Source: Candidatus Competibacteraceae bacterium
Lineage (GTDB): Bacteria; Pseudomonadota; Gammaproteobacteria; Competibacterales; Competibacteraceae
DNA: 8,901 nt
Direction of reading: 5' to 3'
Assembly: GCA_020445045.1 (NCBI GenBank)
Contig: JAGRHI010000247.1
Location: forward strand, 1-8,901
Below, piece by piece: positions 1-7,821 of this stretch. Position 1 is the stretch's first letter; each line of letters opens with the position of its first letter. A program made the position numbers and the translations under genes. The notes under the pieces were generated by a model. That model saw nothing but the letters and a program-made list of their open reading frames with translations. It searched no databases and was not told the origin of the DNA.

Positions 1-1468
1 TGAAATCGTCGTAGTAGGGATGCACCCGCGCGCCGGGCAGCGGGTTGAAATGGTCCTCCAACCATTGCCAGACATTGCCGAAGACATCGTGAAAACCGGC
101 CTCGGTCGGCTGACCGGCATCGACCGGGCTGGAAGAGCCCCAGGCCAGGTTGAGATTCCAGCCCTGCTCCCGTGCCAACGTCACCCCATCGAAACCCATC
201 ACCGGGTCGGCCGCGACATCGAGGGTCGTCGCCGATCGCTGTCGGGTGGCGCGCAATGTCTGGTGTTCGGCTTCGCTGGGTAAGCGGTAGGGCGCGCCTT
301 CCTGCTCGGCGCACCAGGCGCAGTAGGCCCGAGCCTCGTGATGGTTCACCTCGACCGGCCAGTTCCAGGGCATGGCAATGGTTTCGAACAGGGTGCGCAG
401 CCGGTAGCGGTGCAGACCGGCGGGACCGTCCGGCATCCAGAAGGTCGGCCATTTGACGTTGCGGAACGCGCGCCATTGCCAGCCGGTTTCCGACCAGTAG
501 CGCCGCTCGCTGTAGCCACCGGCCGCCACGAAGGCATGGAACTCGCCATTGCTGACCAGATGACGGCTGGCCTGAAAGGTGCGCACCGTGGTTTCGCGCC
601 GGCCGTATTCGTTGTCCCAGCCGTAGGAGGGCCAATCGGCCGGCTTGCCGAGAGTGACCGGCTGCTCGGGCACGTTGATCAGGTCGTTGGCCGGGAATTC
701 GCGGCCGGCGCGCGGCGGGAAATCGGTTGCCTCCGCCCGGCGCGCGGAAGGATGCGGGTCCGGCCATTCCGCCGGGCGTTGCACCAGGGTCAACGGCAGT
801 TCGTGGATCAGCACGGCGGAGGTTTCCAGATGGATGCGTTCGTGCTCGAAGCCCATGAACAACGCCCACAAGGGATGGCCCTGGGTGATCGGCGGGTGGC
901 CGGTTTCCAGGCCGGGATGGGTTTCGATCAGCCGCCGCACGATTCGATAAACCTGCCGCCGGTAGGCATGGACTTCCTGGATGCTGGGCCAGCGCATCTC
1001 GTTCTTGGACATGTCGTCCCAGCGCATCTCGTCCACCCCGGTTTCGAACAGTCGTTCGTAGTAGGGATTGAGCGCTTGGTCGATCAAACCGGCGACCCGC
1101 AGCTTGTTGATGTACAGCGTCGGCGGATGACCGTAGTAGAAGATCATCGGGTGGCGCAGGTGGTGATAGGGCGGACGGAAGAAGGCTTCCTCGCCCTTCA
1201 GGCCGGAGAACAGCACTTCGGTCAAGGTCCAGCCATTGTCGAAGTAATCCAGCGCTTGTTGGCGGGTGCAGGTCGATAAATTCGGTAGCGGCAACGAAGT
1301 CAGCGTGCCGTCCGGTAGACGGCCAGGGCAATCCCGAGGCGTTGTTCCCGTCCACCACCAGGCGGGGCGCGGACCGGCGAGTTCGGTGGCCAGGTCGCCG
1401 CGCAGATTATCGCGCCACGATTCGGCGGTGGGTTCCTGGGTGGCGGCGGATGCGGTCGGCGCGGTCAT
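1..1468 (-). CDS. ovoA: 5-histidylcysteine sulfoxide synthase OvoA, N-terminal 489 residues (cut by window edge)
   Basis: OvoA is a non-haem iron enzyme that joins cysteine to C5 of histidine with oxygen, the first step of ovothiol synthesis. The frame is open from the ATG at 1468 to the window edge. An N-terminal DinB-like domain carries the iron-binding HX3HXE motif as HERIHLE (H209, H213, E215). A third ligand is probably H114 in YYGHPPTLYINKL, by analogy with EgtB. An FGE-sulfatase-like domain follows from about residue 260, with PYRLPSEAE near 393-401 and DVFGNVWQWLED at 461-472. RPAWWWTG and DYFDNGWTLTEVLFSGL near the N-terminus are typical of OvoA rather than EgtB. The family is usually about 700 residues with a C-terminal SAM methyltransferase domain that N-methylates the imidazole of 5-thiohistidine; that part lies outside the window, so full length is unproven. 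The start is supported by GGGAGGG, with GGAGG ending 4 bases upstream of the ATG. No other ovothiol gene is visible. Confidence 0.93.
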   Translation of the reverse strand, partial: MTAPTASAATQEPTAESWRDNLRGDLATELAGPRPAWWWTGTTPRDCPGRLPDGTLTSLPLPNLSTCTRQQALDYFDNGWTLTEVLFSGLKGEEAFFRPPYHHLRHPMIFYYGHPPTLYINKLRVAGLIDQALNPYYERLFETGVDEMRWDDMSKNEMRWPSIQEVHAYRRQVYRIVRRLIETHPGLETGHPPITQGHPLWALFMGFEHERIHLETSAVLIHELPLTLVQRPAEWPDPHPSARRAEATDFPPRAGREFPANDLINVPEQPVTLGKPADWPSYGWDNEYGRRETTVRTFQASRHLVSNGEFHAFVAAGGYSERRYWSETGWQWRAFRNVKWPTFWMPDGPAGLHRYRLRTLFETIAMPWNWPVEVNHHEARAYCAWCAEQEGAPYRLPSEAEHQTLRATRQRSATTLDVAADPVMGFDGVTLAREQGWNLNLAWGSSSPVDAGQPTEAGFHDVFGNVWQWLEDHFNPLPGARVHPYYDDF

Positions 1469-1708
1469 GTTCCCTCCCGGTTAGCAGGCGTCGGCGGTAA
1501 GAAACCGCTCTGATTCTGGACAAAAAATGTACAAATGCCGATTCAAAGAGCGCCGAGTGCCGAAATGGTTCCCGGCGAGTGTCCGCAAGTCTTGGGATCA
1601 TTAAAGGCGCTCGCCGGCTTCCGCGCAACGACGGGAAGAGGGCGACCCGCCACGGCGGAGGGCTCCGAGTTGGCGGCGGCCATGATCACGGCCCGGTAAG
1701 GGCGGGCT
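1469..1708. other. Intergenic region between the threonine aldolase and ovoA
   Basis: These 240 bases should hold the 3' end of the aldolase transcript and the promoter and leader of ovoA, both read on the minus strand. I find no convincing -35/-10 pair. A short A+T-rich patch (about 1518-1536) contains the palindrome TGTACA and, on the minus strand, a run of six T. The hexamer TGCCGA occurs at 1536-1541 and 1558-1563, with CGCCGA between them at 1551-1556. Just past the aldolase stop is a weak 5-bp hairpin (GCCCG 1691-1695, CGGGC 1703-1707) without a T run, so it is not a convincing terminator. Open frames crossing this stretch show no family resemblance. Confidence 0.5.
1572..1617. repeat. 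8-bp perfect inverted repeat upstream of ovoA
   Basis: CCGGCGAG at 1572-1579 and CTCGCCGG at 1610-1617 are exact reverse complements separated by 30 bases. As RNA this could close a large-loop hairpin in the leader or upstream region of ovoA; as DNA it could be a widely spaced operator. There is no adjacent T run. In GC-rich DNA such a repeat can arise by chance. Confidence 0.3.
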
Positions 1709-2764
1709 TCACCGCGCCATCCGTAGTTCCGTCTTGAGGTCGGCGACGAAGGCGTGCACGGTTTCCTCACGAGTATCCCAGGCGCACATCAGCCGTGCGC
1801 CGCCCACGCCGATGAACGTGTAGAACCGCCAACCTCGCCGATGCAGTGCCGCGATGACCGTTTCCGGTAGCTGCACGAATACCGCGTTGGCTTGCCGCGG
1901 GAACATCAGTTCCACTTCCGGCAGTTCCCGCAACGCGGCTTCCAGCACGGCGGCGCAATGGTTGGCGTGGGCGGCATGGCGCAGCCAGGCGCCGGTTTTC
2001 AGCACCCCCAGCCACTGCGCCGCCAAAAACCGCATTTTGGACGCCAGTTGTCCGGCTTGCTTGCAGCGGTAGGCGAATTCCTCGGCGGCGGCCAGATCGA
2101 AAAACAGCACCGCCTCGCCCAGCGCCAGCCCGTTCTTGGCGCCGCCGAAGCACAGTACGTCCGCGCCGCAATCGACGGTGAGGGCGCGCGGCCTCAGACC
2201 GAGCGCGGCCACCGCGTTGGCGAAGCGGGCGCCGTCCAGATGCAGCTTCAAGCCATGCCGCCGCGCCACCTGATGAATGGCGTGCAATTCGGCGGGCGTG
2301 TAGACCGTGCCCAGCTCGGTGGACTGGGTCAGGCTGATCACCTTCGGTTTGGGATAGTGGATGTCGCTGCGCTTGGTGACCAGTTGTTCCACGCTGGCCG
2401 GATCGAGCTTGCCGTCGTGACCTTCGGCCAGCAGCAGCTTGGCGCCATGCGAGAAGAATTCCGGCGCGCCGCATTCGTCGGTTTCGACGTGGGCGAGGCG
2501 GTGGCAGACGATGCTGTGATAGGACTGGCACAAACTGGCCAGCGCCAGCGAGTTGGCCGCCGTGCCGTTGAAGACGAAAAACACCTCGCAGGGCGTCTCG
2601 AACAGCTCCCGGAACCGGTCGCAGGCTTCGGCGGTCCAGCGATCCTGCCCGTAGGGCGGTTCGTGGCCCTGGTTGACCTGCTCCAGCGCCGCCAACGCTT
2701 CCGGGCAGATACCGGCATAGTTGTCGCTGGCCAGTTGTTGGAGCGGTACGTCGGGGTGAGTCAT
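1709..2764 (-). CDS. ltaE: Low-specificity L-threonine aldolase (PLP-dependent)
   Basis: The enzyme cleaves L-threonine or L-allo-threonine to glycine and acetaldehyde using pyridoxal phosphate, in the cytoplasm. The 351 residues are normal for the family and complete. Visible landmarks are the N-terminal ASDNYAGICPEAL (12-24), FVFNGTAANSLAL (63-75) forming the cofactor phosphate pocket, H93 in LAHVETDECGAPE stacking on the cofactor, D177 and R180 in HLDGARFANA, and the Schiff-base lysine K210 in CFGGAKNG. The order and wording of these blocks match the Pseudomonas-type enzyme as I recall it, rather than the E. coli LtaE branch, so the symbol marks function, not orthology. The ATG at 2764 is the first in its frame after a long stretch without starts, and has GAGGG (2777-2773) 8 bases upstream. 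It follows the RND permease on the same strand after 152 bases, so read-through from the efflux operon is possible, but the gene has its own good ribosome binding site. Confidence 0.95.
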   Translation of the reverse strand: MTHPDVPLQQLASDNYAGICPEALAALEQVNQGHEPPYGQDRWTAEACDRFRELFETPCEVFFVFNGTAANSLALASLCQSYHSIVCHRLAHVETDECGAPEFFSHGAKLLLAEGHDGKLDPASVEQLVTKRSDIHYPKPKVISLTQSTELGTVYTPAELHAIHQVARRHGLKLHLDGARFANAVAALGLRPRALTVDCGADVLCFGGAKNGLALGEAVLFFDLAAAEEFAYRCKQAGQLASKMRFLAAQWLGVLKTGAWLRHAAHANHCAAVLEAALRELPEVELMFPRQANAVFVQLPETVIAALHRRGWRFYTFIGVGGARLMCAWDTREETVHAFVADLKTELRMAR

Positions 2765-2916
2765 GGGTGATGCCCTCGGTGATCTGTTGCTGGCATGAAG
2801 CGCCGTCGCTTCGCCGGTGACGTAACGGCAGGGGGGAATGATCGGGCTCGGGTCGTCCTGGGACCCACCGAAGGGCCGATTATCCTCCGTCGCCAGGAAG
2901 AAGCGACAGCGATGCC
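2765..2916. other. Intergenic spacer between RND permease and threonine aldolase
   Basis: This 152-base spacer lies downstream of the permease stop and upstream of the aldolase on the minus strand. It contains a GATAAT -10-like hexamer on the minus strand (around 2879-2884) with no matching -35 element, an imperfect hairpin (2841-2880) and the aldolase ribosome binding site (2773-2777). A frame remains open through it from inside the permease gene (out of frame with the permease), but that is the absence of stops in GC-rich DNA, not a fusion. I see no riboswitch-like conserved core. Confidence 0.45.
2841..2880 (-). terminator. Imperfect hairpin after the RND permease, possible weak terminator or attenuator
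   Basis: Outer arms ATCGG (2841-2845) and CCGAT (2876-2880) and inner arms GGGTC (2850-2854) and GACCC (2862-2866) can nest into a roughly 40-nt stem-loop. It begins about 36 bases past the permease stop in the direction of transcription. It is followed by a C run, not a T run, so it lacks the mark of an intrinsic terminator. It may only slow polymerase or shield the efflux mRNA 3' end. Confidence 0.25.
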
Positions 2917-5900
2917 TCAATCCCGCCCATCGGCCGCCGGCGTCGCCGGAATCCGATCTTGAGCAGTCACGCCGCCCAACCGATGCGCCACGCTCTCGTG
3001 CACCGACAGCAGGGCCGGAACGAAAAACAACACCAACACGGTCGAGAAGGCTAGCCCGAAGGAAATGGAGGTGGCCATCGGGATCAGGAACTGGGCTTGC
3101 AACGACTTCTCGAACAGCAGCGGAGTCAGGCCGGCGATGGTGGTGAGCGAGGTCAGCAACACTGCCCGCAGACGCTGGCAGGCCGCTTCGACCAGCGCCT
3201 CGCGCACCGCCATGCCGCCGGTACGGAGGTGTTGGTAAAACGTCACCAGAATGATGGAGTCGTTGACCACGATGCCGGACAGCCCGAACAGGCCAAACAA
3301 CGACAGGATGGTCAGGTCGATGCCCATGAGCCAGTGGCCGACGATGGCGCCGACGATGCCGAAGGGAATGGCGGTCATCACCACCAGCGGCCAGCCGTAG
3401 GAAGCGAACACCCAGGCCAGGATCAGATAGATGAAGGCCAGGGCAAACAGCGCGCCGCGCCGCATATCCGCCAAGGTTTCCTGCTGATCGGCGCTGCGCC
3501 CCTCCAGCGAGTAATCGATGCCATGACGTATCCGCAAGTCCTGGAGCACGCCTTGTTCCAGAGCGGCGATCACCGCGCCCGGTTTGATCACCGTGGCGTC
3601 CACGTCGGCGGAAACCTGTACCGCCAACTTGCCTTGCGCATGGCGCACCGCTTCGAAACCGCGCCGCGCGCGCAGCTCCACCATGTTGTTTAGGGGCGCC
3701 AGTTCGCCGCTGGGCAACAGCACGTTGAAGCGTTCCAGGCCGATCAGGTGATCGCGCTCGACGTCGGGCAGCAGCACCCGCACTTCCACTTCGTCGTCGC
3801 CATCCTGAAAGATCTGCACCAACTGCCCGTCGAAGGCCGCCCGCAATTGGCGACCGATCGCGTCCACCGTCAGGCCCAGCGCCTCGGCCGCCGGCGTCAA
3901 GCGGTAGATGAGCTGTTCCTTGCCGTAGGGCATGTCGTCCTCGATGGCGGAGACGCCCCGAATGGTGAGCAGTGACTGAGTCAGTTCGTTGGCGGCGATC
4001 TTGAGCCGATCGGCGTCTTCGCCGGTCAGACGGATATCCACATCGCGACCGGGCGGACCGGCGGTACGGGAGAACAAGGTAAAGGTCTCGATGCCGGCCG
4101 GCAGTTGCACTTTGTCGCGCCAAGCCTTGAGGAATTCGCCGACCCGAACCTCACGGGTATCGGGTTGGGTCAGCTCCACCAGCATGGAGGCGTGTTGATC
4201 GCCCTGCAAACCGCCGGCGCTGGCCAGTTGCCCCTGGCCATACCGGGTTTGGGCCGCCACCACCAGATTGCCGCCCAATTCCCGTTCGGTCTCCCCCAGC
4301 GCCGCGTTGACCTGGTCCATGAAGGCTCGCACCCGCTGTGGCGGGGTACCGGCGACGAAGCTGGCGTTGGCGTTGATGGTCGCGCCCTCGGGCGTCGGGA
4401 AGAAGTTGAAACCCAGCCGCCCACCCGCCAGCAGGCCCGCGGCGAGAATCAAAATGGCGGCGGCCCCCGCCAGGGTGGTCCAGCGATAGTCCACGGCCAG
4501 CGTGGCCAGCGGTCGGAACAGCCGGTCGCGAAAGTGGTGGAAACCGGTGTCCAACCGTTGGCGTAGCGGGCTCGGCGTGGCATGGCGCAGGCGATGGAAG
4601 CTATGACGCAAATGGCCGGGCAGGACGAAAAAACTTTCCACCAGCGACGCCAGGATGACGCAGACGATGACCAACGGAATGTCGCGAAGAATGTTGCCGA
4701 TGGGACCGCCGACCAGCATCAATGGTAGAAACGCGGCGATGGTGGTCAGCGAGGACGCCATCACCGGTGCCAACATGCGGCGAGCGCCGCCCTCGGCCGC
4801 CTCCAGCGAGTGTTCGCCGGTCTGATAATGGGCCAGCGCATCCTCGCCGACCACGATGGCGTCGTCGACGATGATGCCCAGCGCCATGATCAGGGCGAAC
4901 AGGCTGATCATGTTGATGCTGCCGCCGACGGCGTAGAGCACGCCCAGCGTGGCCATGAACGACACCGGAATGCCCAATGCCACCCACCAGGCCACTCGAC
5001 CATTGAGGAACAAAAACAGAATGGCCACCACCAGTATCAGACCACTACCCCCGTTTTTGACCAGCAGGAAAATACGGTCCTTGATCAATCGCCAGGACTC
5101 GTCGAAGACGGTCAACTCCACTCCCGCCGGCAGTTGCGGCCGGGTTTCCGTCACCCAGTCCTCCAGAATCCGGGCGGCCTTGAGCGAATCGGCGGTTTCG
5201 GTGCGCTGCAATTGCAACTCCACCGCCGGGCGGCCATGGAAACTCAAGCGGACCTCGCCATCCTGGGGGCGGCGTTCGATGACGGCGACATCGCCCAGCG
5301 TGACCAGGGCGCCGTCGCGGGTGGTTTTCAGCGGCAGCGTGGCGAAAGTCGCTGCGTCGCGGCGCTGATCCAGACTGCGTAACTGGCGGGCCACGTCGTT
5401 GCGGCCGACCGTGCCCGCCGGCAGATCGCGGCTCAGTTCCCCCAACCGCTCCGCCACCCGAGGCAATGACAAACCCAGTTCTTGCAGCGCGGCGGTCGGG
5501 ATCTGGATTGCGATTTCCTCCTCGGGCAGGCCGGTGATGTTGACCTTGGCGATGCCCCGCGCCAGCAGTTCGTGTTCGAAGCGCCGGGCCAGGTGGCGCA
5601 GTTCGGCACGGTCGCTGGGACCGGAGATGACCACTCGGGCGATCGAGTCGTAGCGGATAACGCGGGTGATTTCGGGCTTCTCGGCGGTGGCCGGCAGATT
5701 GCGCACCTGATCGACCGCCTGCTTGACGTCGTCCAACGCCTGGCCGATGTCGGTGCCTTCCTCGAATTCCAGGCTGAGCGCGGCGATGCCATTGGACGAG
5801 GTCGAGGTGAGTTTCTTCAGCCCGTTCAAGTCGCGCAGTTCCCGCTCCAGCGGATTGGTGATGGATTCCTCGACATCCTCGGCGGCGGCCCCGGTCCACG

Positions 5901-6066
5901 CCACCCGCACCGTGACCACATCCAGGGCGAAGTTGGGGAAGAACTGGGTATTGAGCTTGGCCAGCGCCCATGCCCCCGCCAGGATCATCATGATCATCAA
6001 CAGATTGGCGGCCACCTTGTGCTGGGCGAAGGTGCCGATCAGGTCGTTCTTGTGGCTGAAGGGCAT
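2917..6066 (-). CDS. RND efflux permease, HAE/AcrB-like inner-membrane subunit
   Basis: A proton-driven pump of the resistance-nodulation-division superfamily that moves substrates out through the periplasm with an adaptor and an outer-membrane channel. At 1049 residues it is full length. Helix TM1 is near 18-37, a large periplasmic loop near 40-330, TM2-TM6 within about 334-485, TM7 near 531-550, a second periplasmic loop near 555-868, and TM8-TM12 within about 870-1021. TM4 has the proton-relay pair D401 and D402 in ALGIIVDDAIVVGEDA, matching AcrB D407/D408. In TM10 the motif is LSGIVVNDSIILV: the residue aligned by eye with the AcrB relay lysine K940 is N935, followed by D936. This NDS version occurs in a known subset of RND pumps, so the coupling network differs from AcrB without implying inactivity. 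The ATG at 6066 lies 5 bases after the adaptor stop with only a weak Shine-Dalgarno, suggesting translational coupling. Substrate cannot be told from sequence; metal export is less likely because of the overall HAE-like motifs. Confidence 0.95.
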   Translation of the reverse strand: MPFSHKNDLIGTFAQHKVAANLLMIMMILAGAWALAKLNTQFFPNFALDVVTVRVAWTGAAAEDVEESITNPLERELRDLNGLKKLTSTSSNGIAALSLEFEEGTDIGQALDDVKQAVDQVRNLPATAEKPEITRVIRYDSIARVVISGPSDRAELRHLARRFEHELLARGIAKVNITGLPEEEIAIQIPTAALQELGLSLPRVAERLGELSRDLPAGTVGRNDVARQLRSLDQRRDAATFATLPLKTTRDGALVTLGDVAVIERRPQDGEVRLSFHGRPAVELQLQRTETADSLKAARILEDWVTETRPQLPAGVELTVFDESWRLIKDRIFLLVKNGGSGLILVVAILFLFLNGRVAWWVALGIPVSFMATLGVLYAVGGSINMISLFALIMALGIIVDDAIVVGEDALAHYQTGEHSLEAAEGGARRMLAPVMASSLTTIAAFLPLMLVGGPIGNILRDIPLVIVCVILASLVESFFVLPGHLRHSFHRLRHATPSPLRQRLDTGFHHFRDRLFRPLATLAVDYRWTTLAGAAAILILAAGLLAGGRLGFNFFPTPEGATINANASFVAGTPPQRVRAFMDQVNAALGETERELGGNLVVAAQTRYGQGQLASAGGLQGDQHASMLVELTQPDTREVRVGEFLKAWRDKVQLPAGIETFTLFSRTAGPPGRDVDIRLTGEDADRLKIAANELTQSLLTIRGVSAIEDDMPYGKEQLIYRLTPAAEALGLTVDAIGRQLRAAFDGQLVQIFQDGDDEVEVRVLLPDVERDHLIGLERFNVLLPSGELAPLNNMVELRARRGFEAVRHAQGKLAVQVSADVDATVIKPGAVIAALEQGVLQDLRIRHGIDYSLEGRSADQQETLADMRRGALFALAFIYLILAWVFASYGWPLVVMTAIPFGIVGAIVGHWLMGIDLTILSLFGLFGLSGIVVNDSIILVTFYQHLRTGGMAVREALVEAACQRLRAVLLTSLTTIAGLTPLLFEKSLQAQFLIPMATSISFGLAFSTVLVLFFVPALLSVHESVAHRLGGVTAQDRIPATPAADGRD

Positions 6067-6071
6067 GGCGC

Positions 6072-7349
6072 CTACTCGCTCACCGTCACCTTGAGGCCGG
6101 TGATGGCGTTGGGCAACTGGGTGGTGACGATGCGGTCGCCGGCCGCCAGTTCCGGGCTACGCACCAGCACCCGCGCCTGCCCGTCGAGCTCGCGTCGCTC
6201 GCCGATCCGCTCCACCGCCAGCGCCGCCATCCGGCCATCCACCAGCCGGTAGATACGATCCAGCCCGTACAGCGCCTCGAACGGCAAGGCCACCACCCCT
6301 TCTTCCGGCGGCAGATCCAGCAACAGGGTCAGCACTCGACCGGGGGCCAACACGTCGGCGCCCTCGCTGACCCGAAACAAGGCGTCCATGCCGCCGCTGT
6401 TCTGGCCAGTCTCGCCGCCCAGGCGGTCCAGCACGGCCATGACCGGGTGACCGTCCACCGTCGCCGTCGCCCGGAGCGGTCGGTTCGCCGCCAGGGCGGC
6501 GCGCGTCGCCGGCAAATGGCGAAACGGTATCTGGGCGCGGATTTCGAGATCGCCGACCGGATAGAGCGCCAGCAACAGATCGCCTGGACGGGCGCGATCA
6601 CCGGGCGCGATCGGTATCCGGGTCACGCGGCCGGCGAACGGCGCGGTGACGAGCGCACGGGATCGATCCAACCGCGCCTGATCCCGCAATGCCTCGGCGC
6701 GAGCGCGGTGGGCCTGAAGCTGAGCCAGCCGGGCGGCGTGGTCATCGACTTCCAATTGCCGGGTATTGAGGGCCAATGCCTGCTTCTCGACCGCCTGGCG
6801 TGCTTCGTCCAGCGTCGATTGCGAAGTCAATTGTCGGGAGTTCAAATTTTGCGAGCGCGTCACGGCTCGTTCCGCCAGTTCCAGCAAGGTTTTTTCCCGT
6901 TGCAGTGCCTTCAGATTGGCGGCGTGGCGGGCCTGTTCGCTGGCGATTTGCGCTTCGCTTTCCTTCAGGTCCGCCTCACGCTGCCGCAAACTCAAGATCA
7001 GGTCACGCTCATCCAGCGTCACCAGCGTGTCGCCGGCGACGACGGTTTGGCCTTCGCGGACCGCGACCTGGGCCACGTCGGCGGTGACCGCCGCCTTGAT
7101 CTCCGCCTCCAGCGGTGCCTCGACCGTACCGTAGAGCAACAGGTTGGGCGTCAGGCGGCTGGGCGTGATCTCGATGGCGCTGACTCGCCAGGATTTCTCT
7201 TGAGCGGCGACCGGCGGCGTCACCGCGCGGGTGGCCTTGAGCAGCAGGAAGCCGGCAACCGCCAAGCCGAGAAGCGCCAGCGGCAAGACCGCTTTCAGCA
7301 GCCGGGAGGCGCGTCGCGATCGATGAGGTGGGTTGAGTGTCTCTGGCAC
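6072..7349 (-). CDS. RND efflux periplasmic adaptor subunit (HlyD/AcrA-type membrane fusion protein)
   Basis: This adaptor links the inner-membrane permease encoded immediately downstream to an outer-membrane channel. Of 425 residues, a basic N-terminus (RSRRASR) is followed by one hydrophobic segment at about 18-38 that acts as an uncleaved anchor or signal; no lipobox cysteine is present. The two lipoyl half-motifs lie near 83-112 (AAVTADVAQVAVREGQTVV) and 233-262 (LVTAPFAGRVTRIPIAPGD). They flank a long alpha-helical hairpin (about 113-230) rich in Q, E, R, A and L. Beta-barrel and membrane-proximal domains follow from about 265 to the end. The start is a GTG at 7349 because an in-frame TGA lies upstream, no ATG precedes the anchor segment, and the anchor must be included. 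No strong Shine-Dalgarno is visible before it, so initiation may be weak. No outer-membrane factor or regulator gene is adjacent, so a TolC-like protein encoded elsewhere is probably used. Confidence 0.93.
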   Translation of the reverse strand: MPETLNPPHRSRRASRLLKAVLPLALLGLAVAGFLLLKATRAVTPPVAAQEKSWRVSAIEITPSRLTPNLLLYGTVEAPLEAEIKAAVTADVAQVAVREGQTVVAGDTLVTLDERDLILSLRQREADLKESEAQIASEQARHAANLKALQREKTLLELAERAVTRSQNLNSRQLTSQSTLDEARQAVEKQALALNTRQLEVDDHAARLAQLQAHRARAEALRDQARLDRSRALVTAPFAGRVTRIPIAPGDRARPGDLLLALYPVGDLEIRAQIPFRHLPATRAALAANRPLRATATVDGHPVMAVLDRLGGETGQNSGGMDALFRVSEGADVLAPGRVLTLLLDLPPEEGVVALPFEALYGLDRIYRLVDGRMAALAVERIGERRELDGQARVLVRSPELAAGDRIVTTQLPNAITGLKVTVSE

Positions 7350-7718
7350 GGGATGCTCAGAATTGCGGGGACCGCGCGTCCGACGGGCGGTTCATCGGCT
7401 GGCATCCCCGCATGGACTGTTGGCGGGCGGTTCGAATTTGGTGTTCGTCGGTTGTACGATGCGCTTGGCGGGATGGATTCCGGCCATCGGCCAAGTCTTG
7501 CGGTTGGCGACGCGCGTGACGGGATACGGTCATGTGATGACTTCCAGGAAAGACAAGGGATCTGGATTCTCTCTTGGCGGGTCGGAAGGCGCCATGCGTT
7601 TTATCGTTTTCCAAAACCCGATCGTCTGGTCGTGAGTTCGGTGGATGGATGGATGGGCGGGATCGAACGCGATGGCCAGGCCAGCGGCTCGCCGTCCAGA
7701 CCTTGCGAGGGGTTCTGC

Positions 7719-7761
7719 AAAAACCGACTGACCGATTGACAAAGATGTTCGGTCAGCGGTT
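7719..7761 (-). terminator. Strong Rho-independent terminator-like hairpin, minus strand
   Basis: Bases 7722-7726 and 7728-7735 pair with 7749-7761 to give 13 base pairs with a single bulged A at 7727. The core is CTGACCGA against TCGGTCAG, continued by AACCG against CGGTT. The 13-base loop can close further through ACA/TGT. Read on the minus strand the stem runs directly into five T (positions 7723 to 7719, the first one or two paired), which is the intrinsic terminator pattern; on the plus strand no T run follows. No recognisable minus-strand gene lies upstream, so it would end an unannotated transcript or act as an attenuator. The loop contains TTGACA on the plus strand, but no -10 element is correctly placed, so I do not read it as a promoter. 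Confidence 0.65.
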
Positions 7762-7821
7762 CCCGGCATCTCACTTTTGATGATTGTTCCGTGCAATCAA
7801 GGTTGGATGTGGAGTATGTAT

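Noticed and set aside
338..1279. Plus-strand open frame of 313 codons opposite ovoA
   Set aside because: The minus frame is a clear OvoA with catalytic motifs; the plus frame has no recognisable domain and is the usual shadow frame of GC-rich coding DNA.
1709..4123. Minus-strand open frame of 804 codons joining permease-region sequence to the threonine aldolase
   Set aside because: The first part is the permease gene in the wrong frame. The real aldolase begins at the ATG at 2764 with a ribosome binding site and matches family length, so there is no fusion.
7420..7450. GGTTCGAATTT resembling a tRNA T-arm
   Set aside because: The five bases on each side do not pair properly, position 61 is not C, and no acceptor or anticodon arm can be found around it.
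7643..7657. Short tandem repeat GGAT x3 plus GGG
   Set aside because: Three copies of four bases is within chance expectation, and nothing nearby suggests a phase-variable promoter or frame.
6447..7739. Plus-strand open frame of 430 codons opposite the adaptor gene and running into the intergenic region
   Set aside because: Its sequence shows no family features and it is antisense to a well-supported adaptor. Its extension past 7349 only reflects absence of stops.
7736..7741. TTGACA, a perfect -35 hexamer on the plus strand
   Set aside because: No -10-like hexamer occurs 15-19 bases downstream, and the hexamer lies in the loop of the terminator-like hairpin.
7530..7796. 88-codon minus-strand frame in the intergenic region
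   Set aside because: It runs straight through the terminator-like hairpin, overlaps other frames and resembles no family. The same goes for the 85-codon frame at 7357-7614, which would need a TTG start.
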